The translations under genes and the position numbers were made by a program. Under the pieces are notes generated by a model. That model was not told the DNA's origin. It did no database searches and saw nothing but the letters and a program-made list of their open reading frames with translations. Shown here one piece after another: positions 1 to 8,395 of a DNA stretch of 64,000 nt. Location: positions 62,001 to 126,000 of the forward strand of contig NZ_JUIW01000010.1 in assembly GCF_004151245.1 (NCBI RefSeq), read 5' to 3'. How positions within the stretch are numbered: the stretch's first letter is position 1; every line of letters begins with the position of its first letter. The stretch comes from Flavobacterium beibuense (GTDB lineage Bacteria; Bacteroidota; Bacteroidia; Flavobacteriales; Flavobacteriaceae).

Positions 1-689
1 AGCATGTTAAAATGTGCAAGGAAACGTTTTGCTCCCCTTACGCCTTCCTGGGTAATGTCGTTATTGATGTCTAACGATTTTCCTCCTTCAAACAAAAGCA
101 TTTTTACTCCCAACCTGCCGCAGGCATTCCTGAAAGACCCGGCAATATTTTTGGAGTATAAAGTAAAAGGCGCATTAAATATGTCTGATAGCTCTTTAAG
201 CTCGGCATTATTAGGCACTATGCGTATTTGTGCCGCGTTAAATCGGCTGGCACCACCAGCATGAAAATCGATGCAATAATCTACATGAGGGATTATCTCA
301 TCCAGTAGGTGAGAGGCAAAGCGGCTTGCAAGCGATCCGTTCTTACTGCCGGGGAATACCCTGTTTAAATCGCGTCCGTCAGGAAACTCACGTGTCTTAT
401 TCACAAACCCGAAAACATTTATTACCGGCATGCAGATAATTGTTCCCCTTTTGGGCTTGTTTATTTTTCGCACTATTATCTGGCGTACAATTTCAACACC
501 GTTTATTTCGTCACCATGCAGTCCGGCAGAAAAAAGTACTACAGGACCATCGGTTTTTGCCCGTTCCACGATAATAGGGACCTTAAGTTTTGTCATGGTA
601 TGCAGGCGGGCAATTTCCATATTTATGGTTTTGCTTTCGCCGGGTAATATGGTTTGGCCCAGTATGGTAATGTCTTTGTGTTTTGCCAT
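1..689 (-). CDS. Succinylglutamate desuccinylase/aspartoacylase family protein, C-terminus cut off by the window edge
   Basis: This reading frame is open from the ATG at 689-687 to the window edge (229 full codons). It carries the zinc-hydrolase signatures of the AstE/AspA (M14-like) family: GLHGDE with H58 and E61 as expected zinc ligands, then FPDGRDLNRVFPG, then DFHAGG supplying the third zinc histidine. Family members remove an acyl group from an N-acyl amino acid in the cytoplasm; the substrate cannot be told from sequence. An in-frame ATG lies 39 bases upstream, but the conserved-looking protein begins at MAKHKD, so the inner start was chosen. The gene diverges from uvrC. Confidence 0.85.
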   Translation of the reverse strand, partial: MAKHKDITILGQTILPGESKTINMEIARLHTMTKLKVPIIVERAKTDGPVVLFSAGLHGDEINGVEIVRQIIVRKINKPKRGTIICMPVINVFGFVNKTREFPDGRDLNRVFPGSKNGSLASRFASHLLDEIIPHVDYCIDFHAGGASRFNAAQIRIVPNNAELKELSDIFNAPFTLYSKNIAGSFRNACGRLGVKMLLFEGGKSLDINNDITQEGVRGAKRFLAHFNM

Positions 690-779
690 AGTTATGCAGA
701 AAGGATAAAAATATAAATTATGCTGCATATTATGGCAACAATAGCCTTATTTTGAAGTTTAATGTAATGATTTGTTTGT

Positions 780-787
780 TAACTTTG
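780..787 (+). promoter_or_regulatory. Candidate -7 promoter box for uvrC
   Basis: TAACTTTG matches the Bacteroidota -7 consensus TAnnTTTG. A TTTG at 751-754 is 25 bp upstream, longer than the usual spacing of about 19-21, so the -33 element is weak. The box ends only four bases before the uvrC ATG, which would give an almost leaderless transcript. Confidence 0.45.
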
Positions 788-791
788 TTAC

Positions 792-2582
792 ATGCAAACG
801 CCGCTGGAATTACAAATACAAACCCTGCCCGACAGCCCCGGTGTTTACCAGTATTATGATAAAGAAGGGAAACTGCTGTATGTGGGCAAGGCTAAAAACC
901 TGAAAAAAAGGGTTTCATCATATTTTAATAAGGTACACGAAGTAGGTAAAACAAGAGTAATGGTTAAAAAAATTGTAACCATTAAGCATATTGTTGTGCC
1001 TACCGAGAACGACGCCCTGCTGCTGGAAAACAACCTTATTAAAAAGCATCAGCCACGCTATAATGTTATGTTGCGTGATGATAAGACCTATCCGTGGCTT
1101 TGTATTAAGAATGAACCTTTTTCGCGCATTTTCTCTACCCGTAAAATGATAAAGGACGGATCTGAGTATTTTGGTCCCTATACCAGTTTTAAAACCGTAC
1201 ATACGCTACTGGATCTTATTAAGGAACTGTACCCGCTTAGAACCTGCAACTACGACCTGAGTGCTGCCAATATAAAAAGCGGTAAGTATAAGGTTTGCCT
1301 AGAATACCACATAGGTAACTGTAAAGGACCCTGTGAGGGTTACCAGTCACTGGAAGAGTATCAGGGTAATGTAAATGCGGTAAGGGAAATACTTAAAGGA
1401 AACTTTAAGGAGAGTCTTAAGGATTTTAAAAAACTGATGCACCAACATGCAGCCGATATGCAGTTTGAAGAGGCACAAAAAATAAAGGATAAAATAGATG
1501 TGCTGGAAAACTACCAGTCACGTTCAACCGTATTTAATCCTAAGATTTCAAATGTAGATGTGTTTACCATAGTTTCAGATGAAACCATGGCTTATGTAAA
1601 TTTTATTCAGGTGTCGCATGGGGCTATTATCCGTTCGCATACCATGGAAATAAAGAAAAAGCTGGATGAAAGCGATGAGGAACTGCTTGAGCTGGCAGTT
1701 GTGGAACTTAGGGAACGTTTCGGGCTTAGATCCAGAGAGATATTACTGCCTTTTGAACTTGACCTTGGAGATAATGTAAAGGTAACAGTGCCTAAACTGG
1801 GAGATAAGAAGCAAATATTAGATTTGTCTGAACGTAATGCCCGTTTTTACCGTATGGATCAGCTTAAGCAGATAAAGATTGTAGATCCGGACAGGCATAC
1901 TAACCGTATTATGGCGCAGATGAAAAAAGACCTTCGCCTGCCGGAAGAGCCAAGACATATAGAATGCTTTGATAACTCAAACATCCAGGGTACTAATCCG
2001 GTATCTGCCTGCGTTGTGTTTAAAGACGGAAAACCAAGCAAGAAAGACTATCGTCATTTTAATATAAAGACTGTTGAAGGTCCCAACGATTTTGCTTCAA
2101 TGGAAGAGGTGGTTTACAGGCGTTACAAGCGTTTGATGGATGAAAACGAACCATTGCCGCAGCTTATAATTATTGACGGAGGTAAGGGTCAGCTTTCTTC
2201 TGCACTAAAAAGCCTGGATGTGTTAGGATTACGCGGAAAAATCACTATATTGGGAATAGCGAAAAGACTTGAGGAAATCTTTTATCCGGGCGACTCTGTG
2301 CCACTTTATCTGGATAAGAAATCGGAGACTTTAAAGATTATCCAGCACCTTAGGAATGAGGCACACCGTTTTGGTATAAATTTCCATAGGGATAAGCGTA
2401 GCAAAGGTGCTCTTCAAACGTCTATGGAAAGTATACCAGGTATAGGCGAAAAAACTATGGTTACGCTTTTAAAAGAATTTAAATCGGTTAAAAGGCTTAC
2501 TGCCGCTTCTGAAGAAGATATTGCTAAAGTGGTGGGGCCGTCTAAAGCTAAAAAAATTACAGAATTTTATAAAAATAAGTAA
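792..2582 (+). CDS. uvrC: Excinuclease ABC subunit C
   Basis: UvrC makes both incisions around a DNA lesion during nucleotide excision repair, acting with UvrA and UvrB. The 596-residue length is normal. The N-terminal GIY-YIG nuclease is visible (GVY at 17-19, YVG at 30-32). A UvrB-contacting UVR segment follows near residues 205-240. The RNase H-like second nuclease has its conserved FDNSNIQG segment (usually FDISHxQG). The C-terminus has a helix-hairpin-helix motif (IPGIGEKT). The patatin-type gene starts three bases after the stop, so the two are probably co-transcribed. Confidence 0.97.
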   Translation: MQTPLELQIQTLPDSPGVYQYYDKEGKLLYVGKAKNLKKRVSSYFNKVHEVGKTRVMVKKIVTIKHIVVPTENDALLLENNLIKKHQPRYNVMLRDDKTYPWLCIKNEPFSRIFSTRKMIKDGSEYFGPYTSFKTVHTLLDLIKELYPLRTCNYDLSAANIKSGKYKVCLEYHIGNCKGPCEGYQSLEEYQGNVNAVREILKGNFKESLKDFKKLMHQHAADMQFEEAQKIKDKIDVLENYQSRSTVFNPKISNVDVFTIVSDETMAYVNFIQVSHGAIIRSHTMEIKKKLDESDEELLELAVVELRERFGLRSREILLPFELDLGDNVKVTVPKLGDKKQILDLSERNARFYRMDQLKQIKIVDPDRHTNRIMAQMKKDLRLPEEPRHIECFDNSNIQGTNPVSACVVFKDGKPSKKDYRHFNIKTVEGPNDFASMEEVVYRRYKRLMDENEPLPQLIIIDGGKGQLSSALKSLDVLGLRGKITILGIAKRLEEIFYPGDSVPLYLDKKSETLKIIQHLRNEAHRFGINFHRDKRSKGALQTSMESIPGIGEKTMVTLLKEFKSVKRLTAASEEDIAKVVGPSKAKKITEFYKNK

Positions 2583-2585
2583 GTA

Positions 2586-4805
2586 ATGAAACGACCACTC
2601 CTTCTCCTGTTATGCCTTTTATCGGTCCATTTAATAATGGCGCAGGAAGAGGATACCTTACAACCCAAAAAGCCAAAAATAGGAGTGGTGTTGAGTGGAG
2701 GTGGTGCTAAAGGGCTTGCCCATATAGGTGCCCTTAAGGTCCTTGAGGAAGCAGGTGTGGAAATATCCTACATAGGCGGTACCAGTATGGGTGCTATAAT
2801 AGGCGGATTGTATGCCTCGGGCTATAGTGCCAAACAGCTTGATTCCATTTTTCAGAATGTGGATTCCGATGCTTTACTTCGTGATTTTACTCCCAGGGGT
2901 TCCAAAAACTTTTTTGAGAAGCGTAATGATGAGATTTATGCATTAACCCTCCCGTTTAAAAATTTTAAACTCGGGTTTCCCACAGCCGTATCTAAAGGGC
3001 TTTATAACTATGCTATTATAAACCGCCTTACTAATCATGTAAGGCATATAAGGGATTTTGACAACCTTCCTATTCCTTTTGTATGTATTGCAACAGATAT
3101 TGAGACAGGAAAAGAAGTGGTGCTGCATCATGGGGTGCTACCCGATGCTATACTGGCTAGTGGTGCATTTCCTTCGTTGTATTATCCTGTAGAAATAGAT
3201 GGCAGATTACTTATAGATGGAGGTGTTACCAATAACTATCCTGTTGAGGAGGTTAAGAAAATGGGAGCCGATATAATTATAGGGATTGACGTACAAGACG
3301 GCCTTAAGTCCCGTGATGAAATTAAGGGTGCCACTGGAATTCTGGTACAGATAAACAACTACCAGATGATTGAAAAGATGGTGAAAAAACGTAAAGAGAC
3401 TGATGTGTATATAAAACCTGATATTTCAGGCTATTCGGTTATTTCGTTTGATCAGGGAAGGGAAATTATAGATGAGGGCGAAAAGGCGGCTATAAAGATG
3501 TGGGATACTATAAGAAAATACGGTTCAGGCAGACCAATTGTAAGAGAGAATCCAAAGACTGAAGATACACTAAATATTGAATATATTAAAGTAAACAGTC
3601 TTAAGTATTACAATAAATCATATGTGGTGGGTAAACTTAGGATTAAAGCAGGATCAAAAGTAACATACAAAAAGCTTGATGAGGGGATAAGCAGCCTTAA
3701 TGCCACTCAAAACTTTAATGCTATATCTTATTGCTTTGATAAAGGAGCAGATGGGGCAGATGTGCTTAATATGCATTTAGAAGAGAACCCCATTAACCGC
3801 TACCTTAAATTTGGATTGCATTATGATGGACTTTATAAGAGTGCTGTACTGGTAAATCTTACCCAGAAAAAACTTCTGTTTCAAAATGATGTGGCATCGC
3901 TGGATGTTATACTAGGAGATCATTTCCGTTACAATTTTGATTATTATCTTGACAATGGTTTCCATATCAGTTATGGTTTCCATTCCAGATACAGTAATTT
4001 TAACCGTAATATTTCTGCCGAATATAACGAAGGAGAGTTTTTAAGAGCATTTGGGGTTAATGCCCTTAATCTTGATTTTACCGATTTTACAAACAGGGCT
4101 TATCTTCAAACCATTTTTACTCAAAAATTCCTGATAGGTGGGGGTGCCGAGCTGAAGCATTTAAAGATTCAGAGTGAAACGGTAAACAGTGCCGATCATA
4201 TTTTTGATGATAGTGATTACTTTTCACTTTATGGTTATTTGAAGTATGACTCTTATAATAACAAGTATTTCCCTAAAAAAGGGTGGTATTTTTCAGGAGA
4301 GGCAAAAACATTCCTGTTCTCGTCTGATTATAACGAGATTTTTGGACGTTTCAGCATCTTTAAGGCCGATATGGGTATAGTTAAGGAAGTTTTGCCTAAA
4401 TTATCCATAGAGCTGCGAACAGAAGGCGGATTTACCGTTACAAGCGATGCTACGGTACCTTTCTTTGAATTTATTTTGGGAGGATATGGGTATTATATGA
4501 CCAATAACTTCCGACACTTTTTCGGATATGACTTCCTAAGTCTGTCAGGAGATAGTTATATAAAAGGTACGGCAACCGTGGATTATGAAATTTTCAGGAA
4601 AAACCATATCAACTTTACGGCAAACTATGCCAATATAGGGCAGAGGATTTATGATGAGGGTAACATCTTCTCTGTACCTCAATATTCAGGTTATGCTTTT
4701 GGTTATGGTATGGAAACCATCATAGGGCCTATAGAGATAAAACACAGCTGGTCTCCAGATACCAGAAATCATTATACCTGGTTTAGCGTAGGATTCTGGT
4801 TCTGA
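2586..4805 (+). CDS. Patatin-like phospholipase with Omp85-type C-terminal barrel
   Basis: A 739-residue exported protein with a cleavable signal peptide (residues 1-19, ending MAQ). The patatin domain has the oxyanion loop GGGAKG (38-43), the nucleophile elbow GGTSMG with Ser67, and the DGG motif with Asp211 completing the Ser-Asp dyad. After about residue 320 comes a POTRA-like stretch and then a long beta-strand-rich region, ending in aromatic residues (WFSVGFWF), typical of an outer-membrane barrel of the Omp85/D15 type. This order matches type Vd autotransporters such as PlpD and FplA. Lipid acyl hydrolase activity is expected from the family. Whether the domain is released or stays attached cannot be told. 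Confidence 0.9.
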   Translation: MKRPLLLLLCLLSVHLIMAQEEDTLQPKKPKIGVVLSGGGAKGLAHIGALKVLEEAGVEISYIGGTSMGAIIGGLYASGYSAKQLDSIFQNVDSDALLRDFTPRGSKNFFEKRNDEIYALTLPFKNFKLGFPTAVSKGLYNYAIINRLTNHVRHIRDFDNLPIPFVCIATDIETGKEVVLHHGVLPDAILASGAFPSLYYPVEIDGRLLIDGGVTNNYPVEEVKKMGADIIIGIDVQDGLKSRDEIKGATGILVQINNYQMIEKMVKKRKETDVYIKPDISGYSVISFDQGREIIDEGEKAAIKMWDTIRKYGSGRPIVRENPKTEDTLNIEYIKVNSLKYYNKSYVVGKLRIKAGSKVTYKKLDEGISSLNATQNFNAISYCFDKGADGADVLNMHLEENPINRYLKFGLHYDGLYKSAVLVNLTQKKLLFQNDVASLDVILGDHFRYNFDYYLDNGFHISYGFHSRYSNFNRNISAEYNEGEFLRAFGVNALNLDFTDFTNRAYLQTIFTQKFLIGGGAELKHLKIQSETVNSADHIFDDSDYFSLYGYLKYDSYNNKYFPKKGWYFSGEAKTFLFSSDYNEIFGRFSIFKADMGIVKEVLPKLSIELRTEGGFTVTSDATVPFFEFILGGYGYYMTNNFRHFFGYDFLSLSGDSYIKGTATVDYEIFRKNHINFTANYANIGQRIYDEGNIFSVPQYSGYAFGYGMETIIGPIEIKHSWSPDTRNHYTWFSVGFWF

Positions 4806-4815
4806 TATAAAAGCC

Positions 4816-4842
4816 AAAGGCAGGATTAATTATCCTGCCTTT
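4816..4842. terminator. Bidirectional terminator hairpin
   Basis: An 11-bp perfect stem (4816-4826 with 4832-4842, AAAGGCAGGAT/ATCCTGCCTTT) with a five-base loop sits between the convergent patatin and NSS transporter units. It overlaps the last codons and stop of the small gene on the minus strand. Confidence 0.75.
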
Positions 4843-4981
4843 GTGTTTCATCGTCATTTTCTGAGTAGGAGTCCGGCTCCTGTTTTGGTTTTGTGGTCAA
4901 AACCTTATAGAAAAAATATGCTGTTATGGCAGTCACAATTCCCTGTGCACATACCATTATTATAATTGCTTCTGTTTTCAT
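4826..4981 (-). CDS. MetS-like small subunit of the NSS transporter (51 residues)
   Basis: A 51-codon gene starts at ATG 4981-4979 and ends at TAA 4828-4826. Its start overlaps the transporter stop as ATGA (4981-4978), so translational coupling is likely. The protein has one N-terminal membrane helix (about residues 4-27, with IIIMVCAQGIVTAIT) and an acidic, polar tail (about residues 34-51). This matches the MetS-type small partners of NSS transporters, known from the Corynebacterium MetP/MetS methionine and alanine importer, where the small subunit is needed for transport. The assignment rests on size, topology and position; sequence similarity could not be tested. Confidence 0.75.
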   Translation of the reverse strand: MKTEAIIIMVCAQGIVTAITAYFFYKVLTTKPKQEPDSYSENDDETQRQDN

Positions 4982-6789
4982 GATGTTGCCCTCCCTTCTT
5001 TAACGCGTTTTAAATAAGCTCTGTAAACTACCACACATATAAAGATAAATAAAGTTATCAATAATAGCCTACCCAGCGTTTTATACATTACATTGTTTGT
5101 AAACTTTCCTTCGGCAATTTTGTCTTTTGGTTTTACAACATCACCTTTCTTCACTACTGTATGCTGGTCACCTTTAAAAGAATATGTTTTAAAGTCGGTA
5201 TACTTTACGGTGGTTAAGCTGCTTTGTGCTTTGTTAAACACTTTTCTTTCATTGTCAAAAGCAATTTTTACAAAGTTTGGTGTAACGGAATCTACTACAC
5301 CAAATTCTGCCGTACTGCCATAGCTCTCTGCATAGTAGGCATCGGCAAACCATTCCTTATTATTGGTATCTTCATCAGTAGCCTTATTTACCATGTCCGG
5401 TACACTTGCAATAAGTACCCATCCTAAAAGGCCTGGCGTTACAACAAGTATGATATATTTAAAAATAACAGGTACTTTAATATCGGCACCAAGATTAATT
5501 TCTTCCCAACCTCTTTTAATACCGAATATCCATGCAAATAATATTGTCTCAAGGAAAGCAAACACCACAAGGCTTACAGTCCCTGCCCAGTAGTCGTATT
5601 CATCAAATACACCTTCCTTAAAGAAAATCACCGTTGGTAATCCCATTATAAGCGCAATAAGCCCGAAAGACCATGCACCTTTCTTGTTTTTCCAGCCAAA
5701 CTCATCGCGCATAAAGCCTATCCATGGTGTACCCATAGCCAGTGATGAGGTAATTCCGGCAAAGAACAGTAATCCGAACCAGAAGATTCCGGCAAAAATG
5801 GCTAATACATCGCCCCATTGCTGGAAGAGGTAAGGCATGGTTTGGAATGCCATACCAAAGCCTGCATTTTGAAGTACCCAGTCAAGACCAAGGTAACCTG
5901 CTGCGATAGGTATTACTATAGAGCTACCCAGTACAACTTCTACAAATTCGTTCATGAAACCTGCAGAAACTGCATTTAAGGCAATATCGTCTTTAGATTT
6001 TATATAAGCTGCATAGCAGTGAACAGTACCCATACCTACAGATAAGGTAAAGAATATCTGTCCGGCAGCGGCGAGCCATACTTTAGGATTCCAGAGGGAA
6101 TCAAACTGTGGTGTCCATAAAAAGTTAAGTCCGTCCCATGCATTTGCATTAGGGAATAGGGCAGAAGCACCGTCTGTGCCTAATGATAAGCCTTTAACAG
6201 CCAGTACAATACCAAATAAAATAAGTAGCGGCATACCTATTTTGGCTACTTTTTCTATACCACCAAGACCTTTAGATAATATGTAAGTATTTAAAAGTAA
6301 ACATATGATGTAGAAAACAACCGCTTCAAAAGGTATTCCTGTTGTACTTTTTGCTATTGTGGTATAGGTATCAAAAAATCCTGCAACATCAGCCTGATTC
6401 ATTCCGTTGAAAGTTCCCGATACGGAATGGTATACATAAGACATAGTCCAGGATTCGATATAACAATAATAGGAAGCGACAGCAATATTGGTAAAGATAC
6501 CGAAGACGCCAATATATTTCCATATTCGGCCTTTAGCCATGGTGTCAAGAATATAAGGGGTACTGTGGTTGCCAAACCTTCCGCCAAAACGGCCTGTAGA
6601 CCATTCTATAAAAAGTAGCGGTATTCCCATTACCACAAAACATACAAGGTAAGGTATTATAAATGCTCCACCTCCGTTTTGCACTGCCTGTACAGGGAAT
6701 CTTAAAAAGTTACCTAATCCAACCGCATTACCTGCCATTGCCAGAATTAAGCCTACCCGTGAACCCCACGATTCTGCCTTCGCTGCCAT
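4978..6789 (-). CDS. Sodium-dependent transporter, neurotransmitter:sodium symporter (NSS) family
   Basis: A 603-residue inner-membrane Na+-coupled symporter, probably for amino acids. The first helix has the LeuT-type signature GNAVGLGNFLRFP, with Na+-binding backbone and Asn positions, followed by QNGGGAFIIPY and the ExxxGR loop (EWSTGR). About twelve membrane helices are readable. Unusually, about 120 mostly polar residues (roughly 455-575) lie between the last two helices, where most bacterial NSS proteins have a short loop. A small MetS-like gene overlaps its stop by four bases. The substrate is unknown. Confidence 0.92.
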   Translation of the reverse strand: MAAKAESWGSRVGLILAMAGNAVGLGNFLRFPVQAVQNGGGAFIIPYLVCFVVMGIPLLFIEWSTGRFGGRFGNHSTPYILDTMAKGRIWKYIGVFGIFTNIAVASYYCYIESWTMSYVYHSVSGTFNGMNQADVAGFFDTYTTIAKSTTGIPFEAVVFYIICLLLNTYILSKGLGGIEKVAKIGMPLLILFGIVLAVKGLSLGTDGASALFPNANAWDGLNFLWTPQFDSLWNPKVWLAAAGQIFFTLSVGMGTVHCYAAYIKSKDDIALNAVSAGFMNEFVEVVLGSSIVIPIAAGYLGLDWVLQNAGFGMAFQTMPYLFQQWGDVLAIFAGIFWFGLLFFAGITSSLAMGTPWIGFMRDEFGWKNKKGAWSFGLIALIMGLPTVIFFKEGVFDEYDYWAGTVSLVVFAFLETILFAWIFGIKRGWEEINLGADIKVPVIFKYIILVVTPGLLGWVLIASVPDMVNKATDEDTNNKEWFADAYYAESYGSTAEFGVVDSVTPNFVKIAFDNERKVFNKAQSSLTTVKYTDFKTYSFKGDQHTVVKKGDVVKPKDKIAEGKFTNNVMYKTLGRLLLITLFIFICVVVYRAYLKRVKEGRATS

Positions 6790-6822
6790 AAAGGATATTT
6801 GTTTTTTGGTTTATAATGGCTT

Positions 6823-6830
6823 CAAAGATA
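6823..6830 (-). promoter_or_regulatory. Candidate -7 box for the NSS transporter operon
   Basis: Read on the minus strand this is TATCTTTG, matching TAnnTTTG, about 34 bases before the transporter ATG. No convincing -33 TTG is at the right distance. Confidence 0.45.
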
Positions 6831-7093
6831 GAAAAACAAATAGAAAAGTAAAGAAAACGTAAATTAAATTAAAAATCCGTAAAGGCTTTTAACATAAGTG
6901 TTTCACTTTTAGTAAATGCATAGAAATGAGTGCAGGAAATTCTTAATCAATAGTTGATTTGTCACTATACTTAATTTTTAATTGATAATGCCTGGTTATT
7001 GTAAATATTGTCTAATAATTAGGGCTTAAAATTAAATTTTTCCGATATTTGTCTAATGAATTCAGCTTGGACAGATTTATTAAGTCACCTTAA

Positions 7094-7112
7094 ATTCCTC
7101 ATCAAGAGGAAT
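7094..7112 (+). repeat. Hairpin in the hmgA leader
   Basis: ATTCCTC-ATCAA-GAGGAAT is a perfect 7-bp stem with a 5-base loop, 60 bases before hmgA. The 383-bp gap (6790-7172) otherwise holds the transporter promoter box and very A+T-rich DNA. No TAnnTTTG box was found for hmgA; the nearest is a TATTTG at 7046-7051. The hairpin could be an operator or leader structure, or chance. Confidence 0.35.
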
Positions 7113-7172
7113 CCGGAATGATCCATATTAATGGTGTACCCGTTTAATATGTTTAATTAATAAATTTCAATT

Positions 7173-8330
7173 ATGCCTATATATCATAAATTAGGGGATT
7201 TCCCCCAAAAAAGACATACGCAGTTTGAGAAACCAAACGGAGGGCTTTACTATGAACAGCTTTTCGGGACAGAAGGTTTTCACGGGCATTCTTCATTACT
7301 GTACCATGTACAGAGGCCTACTCAGGTAAAAGAGATTTTAAGGTCTTATTCAGTTGAGCCGGAAATTGCTATAAATAAGAATATAAAATCACTACTATTA
7401 AAAGGATTTGAGCTGCAGCCTAAAGATGACTTTCTTGAAAGCCGTACCGATATGCTTGTAAACAACGAGTGTATAATAGGTCTTGCCGCTCCAAGAAAAT
7501 CGCTTCGCGAATACTTCTATAAAAATGCCGATGCCGATGAGATGCTATTTATTCACAAGGGTAAAGGTAAGCTTCGCACTTTTATGGGTAACATTCCTTT
7601 TGAATATGGAGATTACCTTATTATACCTCGCGGTATGATTTATCAGATAGATTTTGAAACCAGCGATAACCGCCTGTTTTATGTAGAATCTACCAGTCCT
7701 TTCTATACGCCTAAGCGTTACAAAAACGCAAGCGGACAGCATTTAGAGCACTCTCCTTTCTGTGAAAGGGACTTTAAACTGCCTGAAGAGATTGAAACAT
7801 ATGATGAAAAAGGAGATTTCCTTATCAAGATAAAAAAAGAAGGAATGATGCATGAGGTTGTTTATGCAACACATCCTTTTGATGTTGTGGGTTGGGATGG
7901 TTATAACTTTCCTTACGGCTTTAGTATTCATAACTTTGAGCCTATTACCGGTAGAGTTCACTTACCGCCGCCAATTCACCAAACGTTTGAAACTGCCGGA
8001 TTTGTGGTTTGTTCATTCTGCCCAAGGCTTTATGATTACCACCCTAAATCTATACCGGCGCCATACAATCACAGTAATATAGATAGTGATGAGGTGCTTT
8101 ATTATGTAGACGGTGACTTTATGAGTCGTAACAATATAGAGCAGGGTCATATTACACTTCACCCTAAAGGTATCCCTCACGGTCCTGCGCCGGGAGCTAT
8201 GGAGCGTAGTATAGGTCAGACCGAAACTCAGGAGCTTGCGGTAATGGTAGATACTTTCCGTCCGCTTAAAGTTACTAAGGCTGCTATGGGTCTTAACGAT
8301 GGCAAGTACTACAAATCGTGGGTAGAATAA
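7173..8330 (+). CDS. hmgA: Homogentisate 1,2-dioxygenase
   Basis: This cytoplasmic Fe(II) enzyme opens the ring of homogentisate to maleylacetoacetate in tyrosine and phenylalanine breakdown. The 385-residue cupin-type protein matches the family throughout: YHKLGDFPQKRHTQF at the N-terminus, the GxGKLRTFMG cupin segment, and the C-terminal metal region with LPPPIHQTFE, HSNIDSDEVLYY and HPKGIPHGPAPG supplying His/Glu ligands. It is shorter than eukaryotic enzymes (about 440), as usual for Bacteroidota forms. hppD follows 65 bases downstream, giving two consecutive pathway steps in reverse order. Confidence 0.95.
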   Translation: MPIYHKLGDFPQKRHTQFEKPNGGLYYEQLFGTEGFHGHSSLLYHVQRPTQVKEILRSYSVEPEIAINKNIKSLLLKGFELQPKDDFLESRTDMLVNNECIIGLAAPRKSLREYFYKNADADEMLFIHKGKGKLRTFMGNIPFEYGDYLIIPRGMIYQIDFETSDNRLFYVESTSPFYTPKRYKNASGQHLEHSPFCERDFKLPEEIETYDEKGDFLIKIKKEGMMHEVVYATHPFDVVGWDGYNFPYGFSIHNFEPITGRVHLPPPIHQTFETAGFVVCSFCPRLYDYHPKSIPAPYNHSNIDSDEVLYYVDGDFMSRNNIEQGHITLHPKGIPHGPAPGAMERSIGQTETQELAVMVDTFRPLKVTKAAMGLNDGKYYKSWVE

Positions 8331-8395
8331 TTTTTAAAACTAACAGACAAAACAAAAACATCTCCTTTTAGGGGAGCTTAAAATACTTTTAGACT

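Noticed and set aside
4..708. Plus-strand reading frames of 86 and 92 residues
   Set aside because: They are antisense shadows of the partial zinc-hydrolase gene on the minus strand, which has clear motifs.
8360..8378. Short CTCC/GGAG hairpin between hmgA and hppD
   Set aside because: Four-base stem without a T run; not enough for a terminator or attenuator call.
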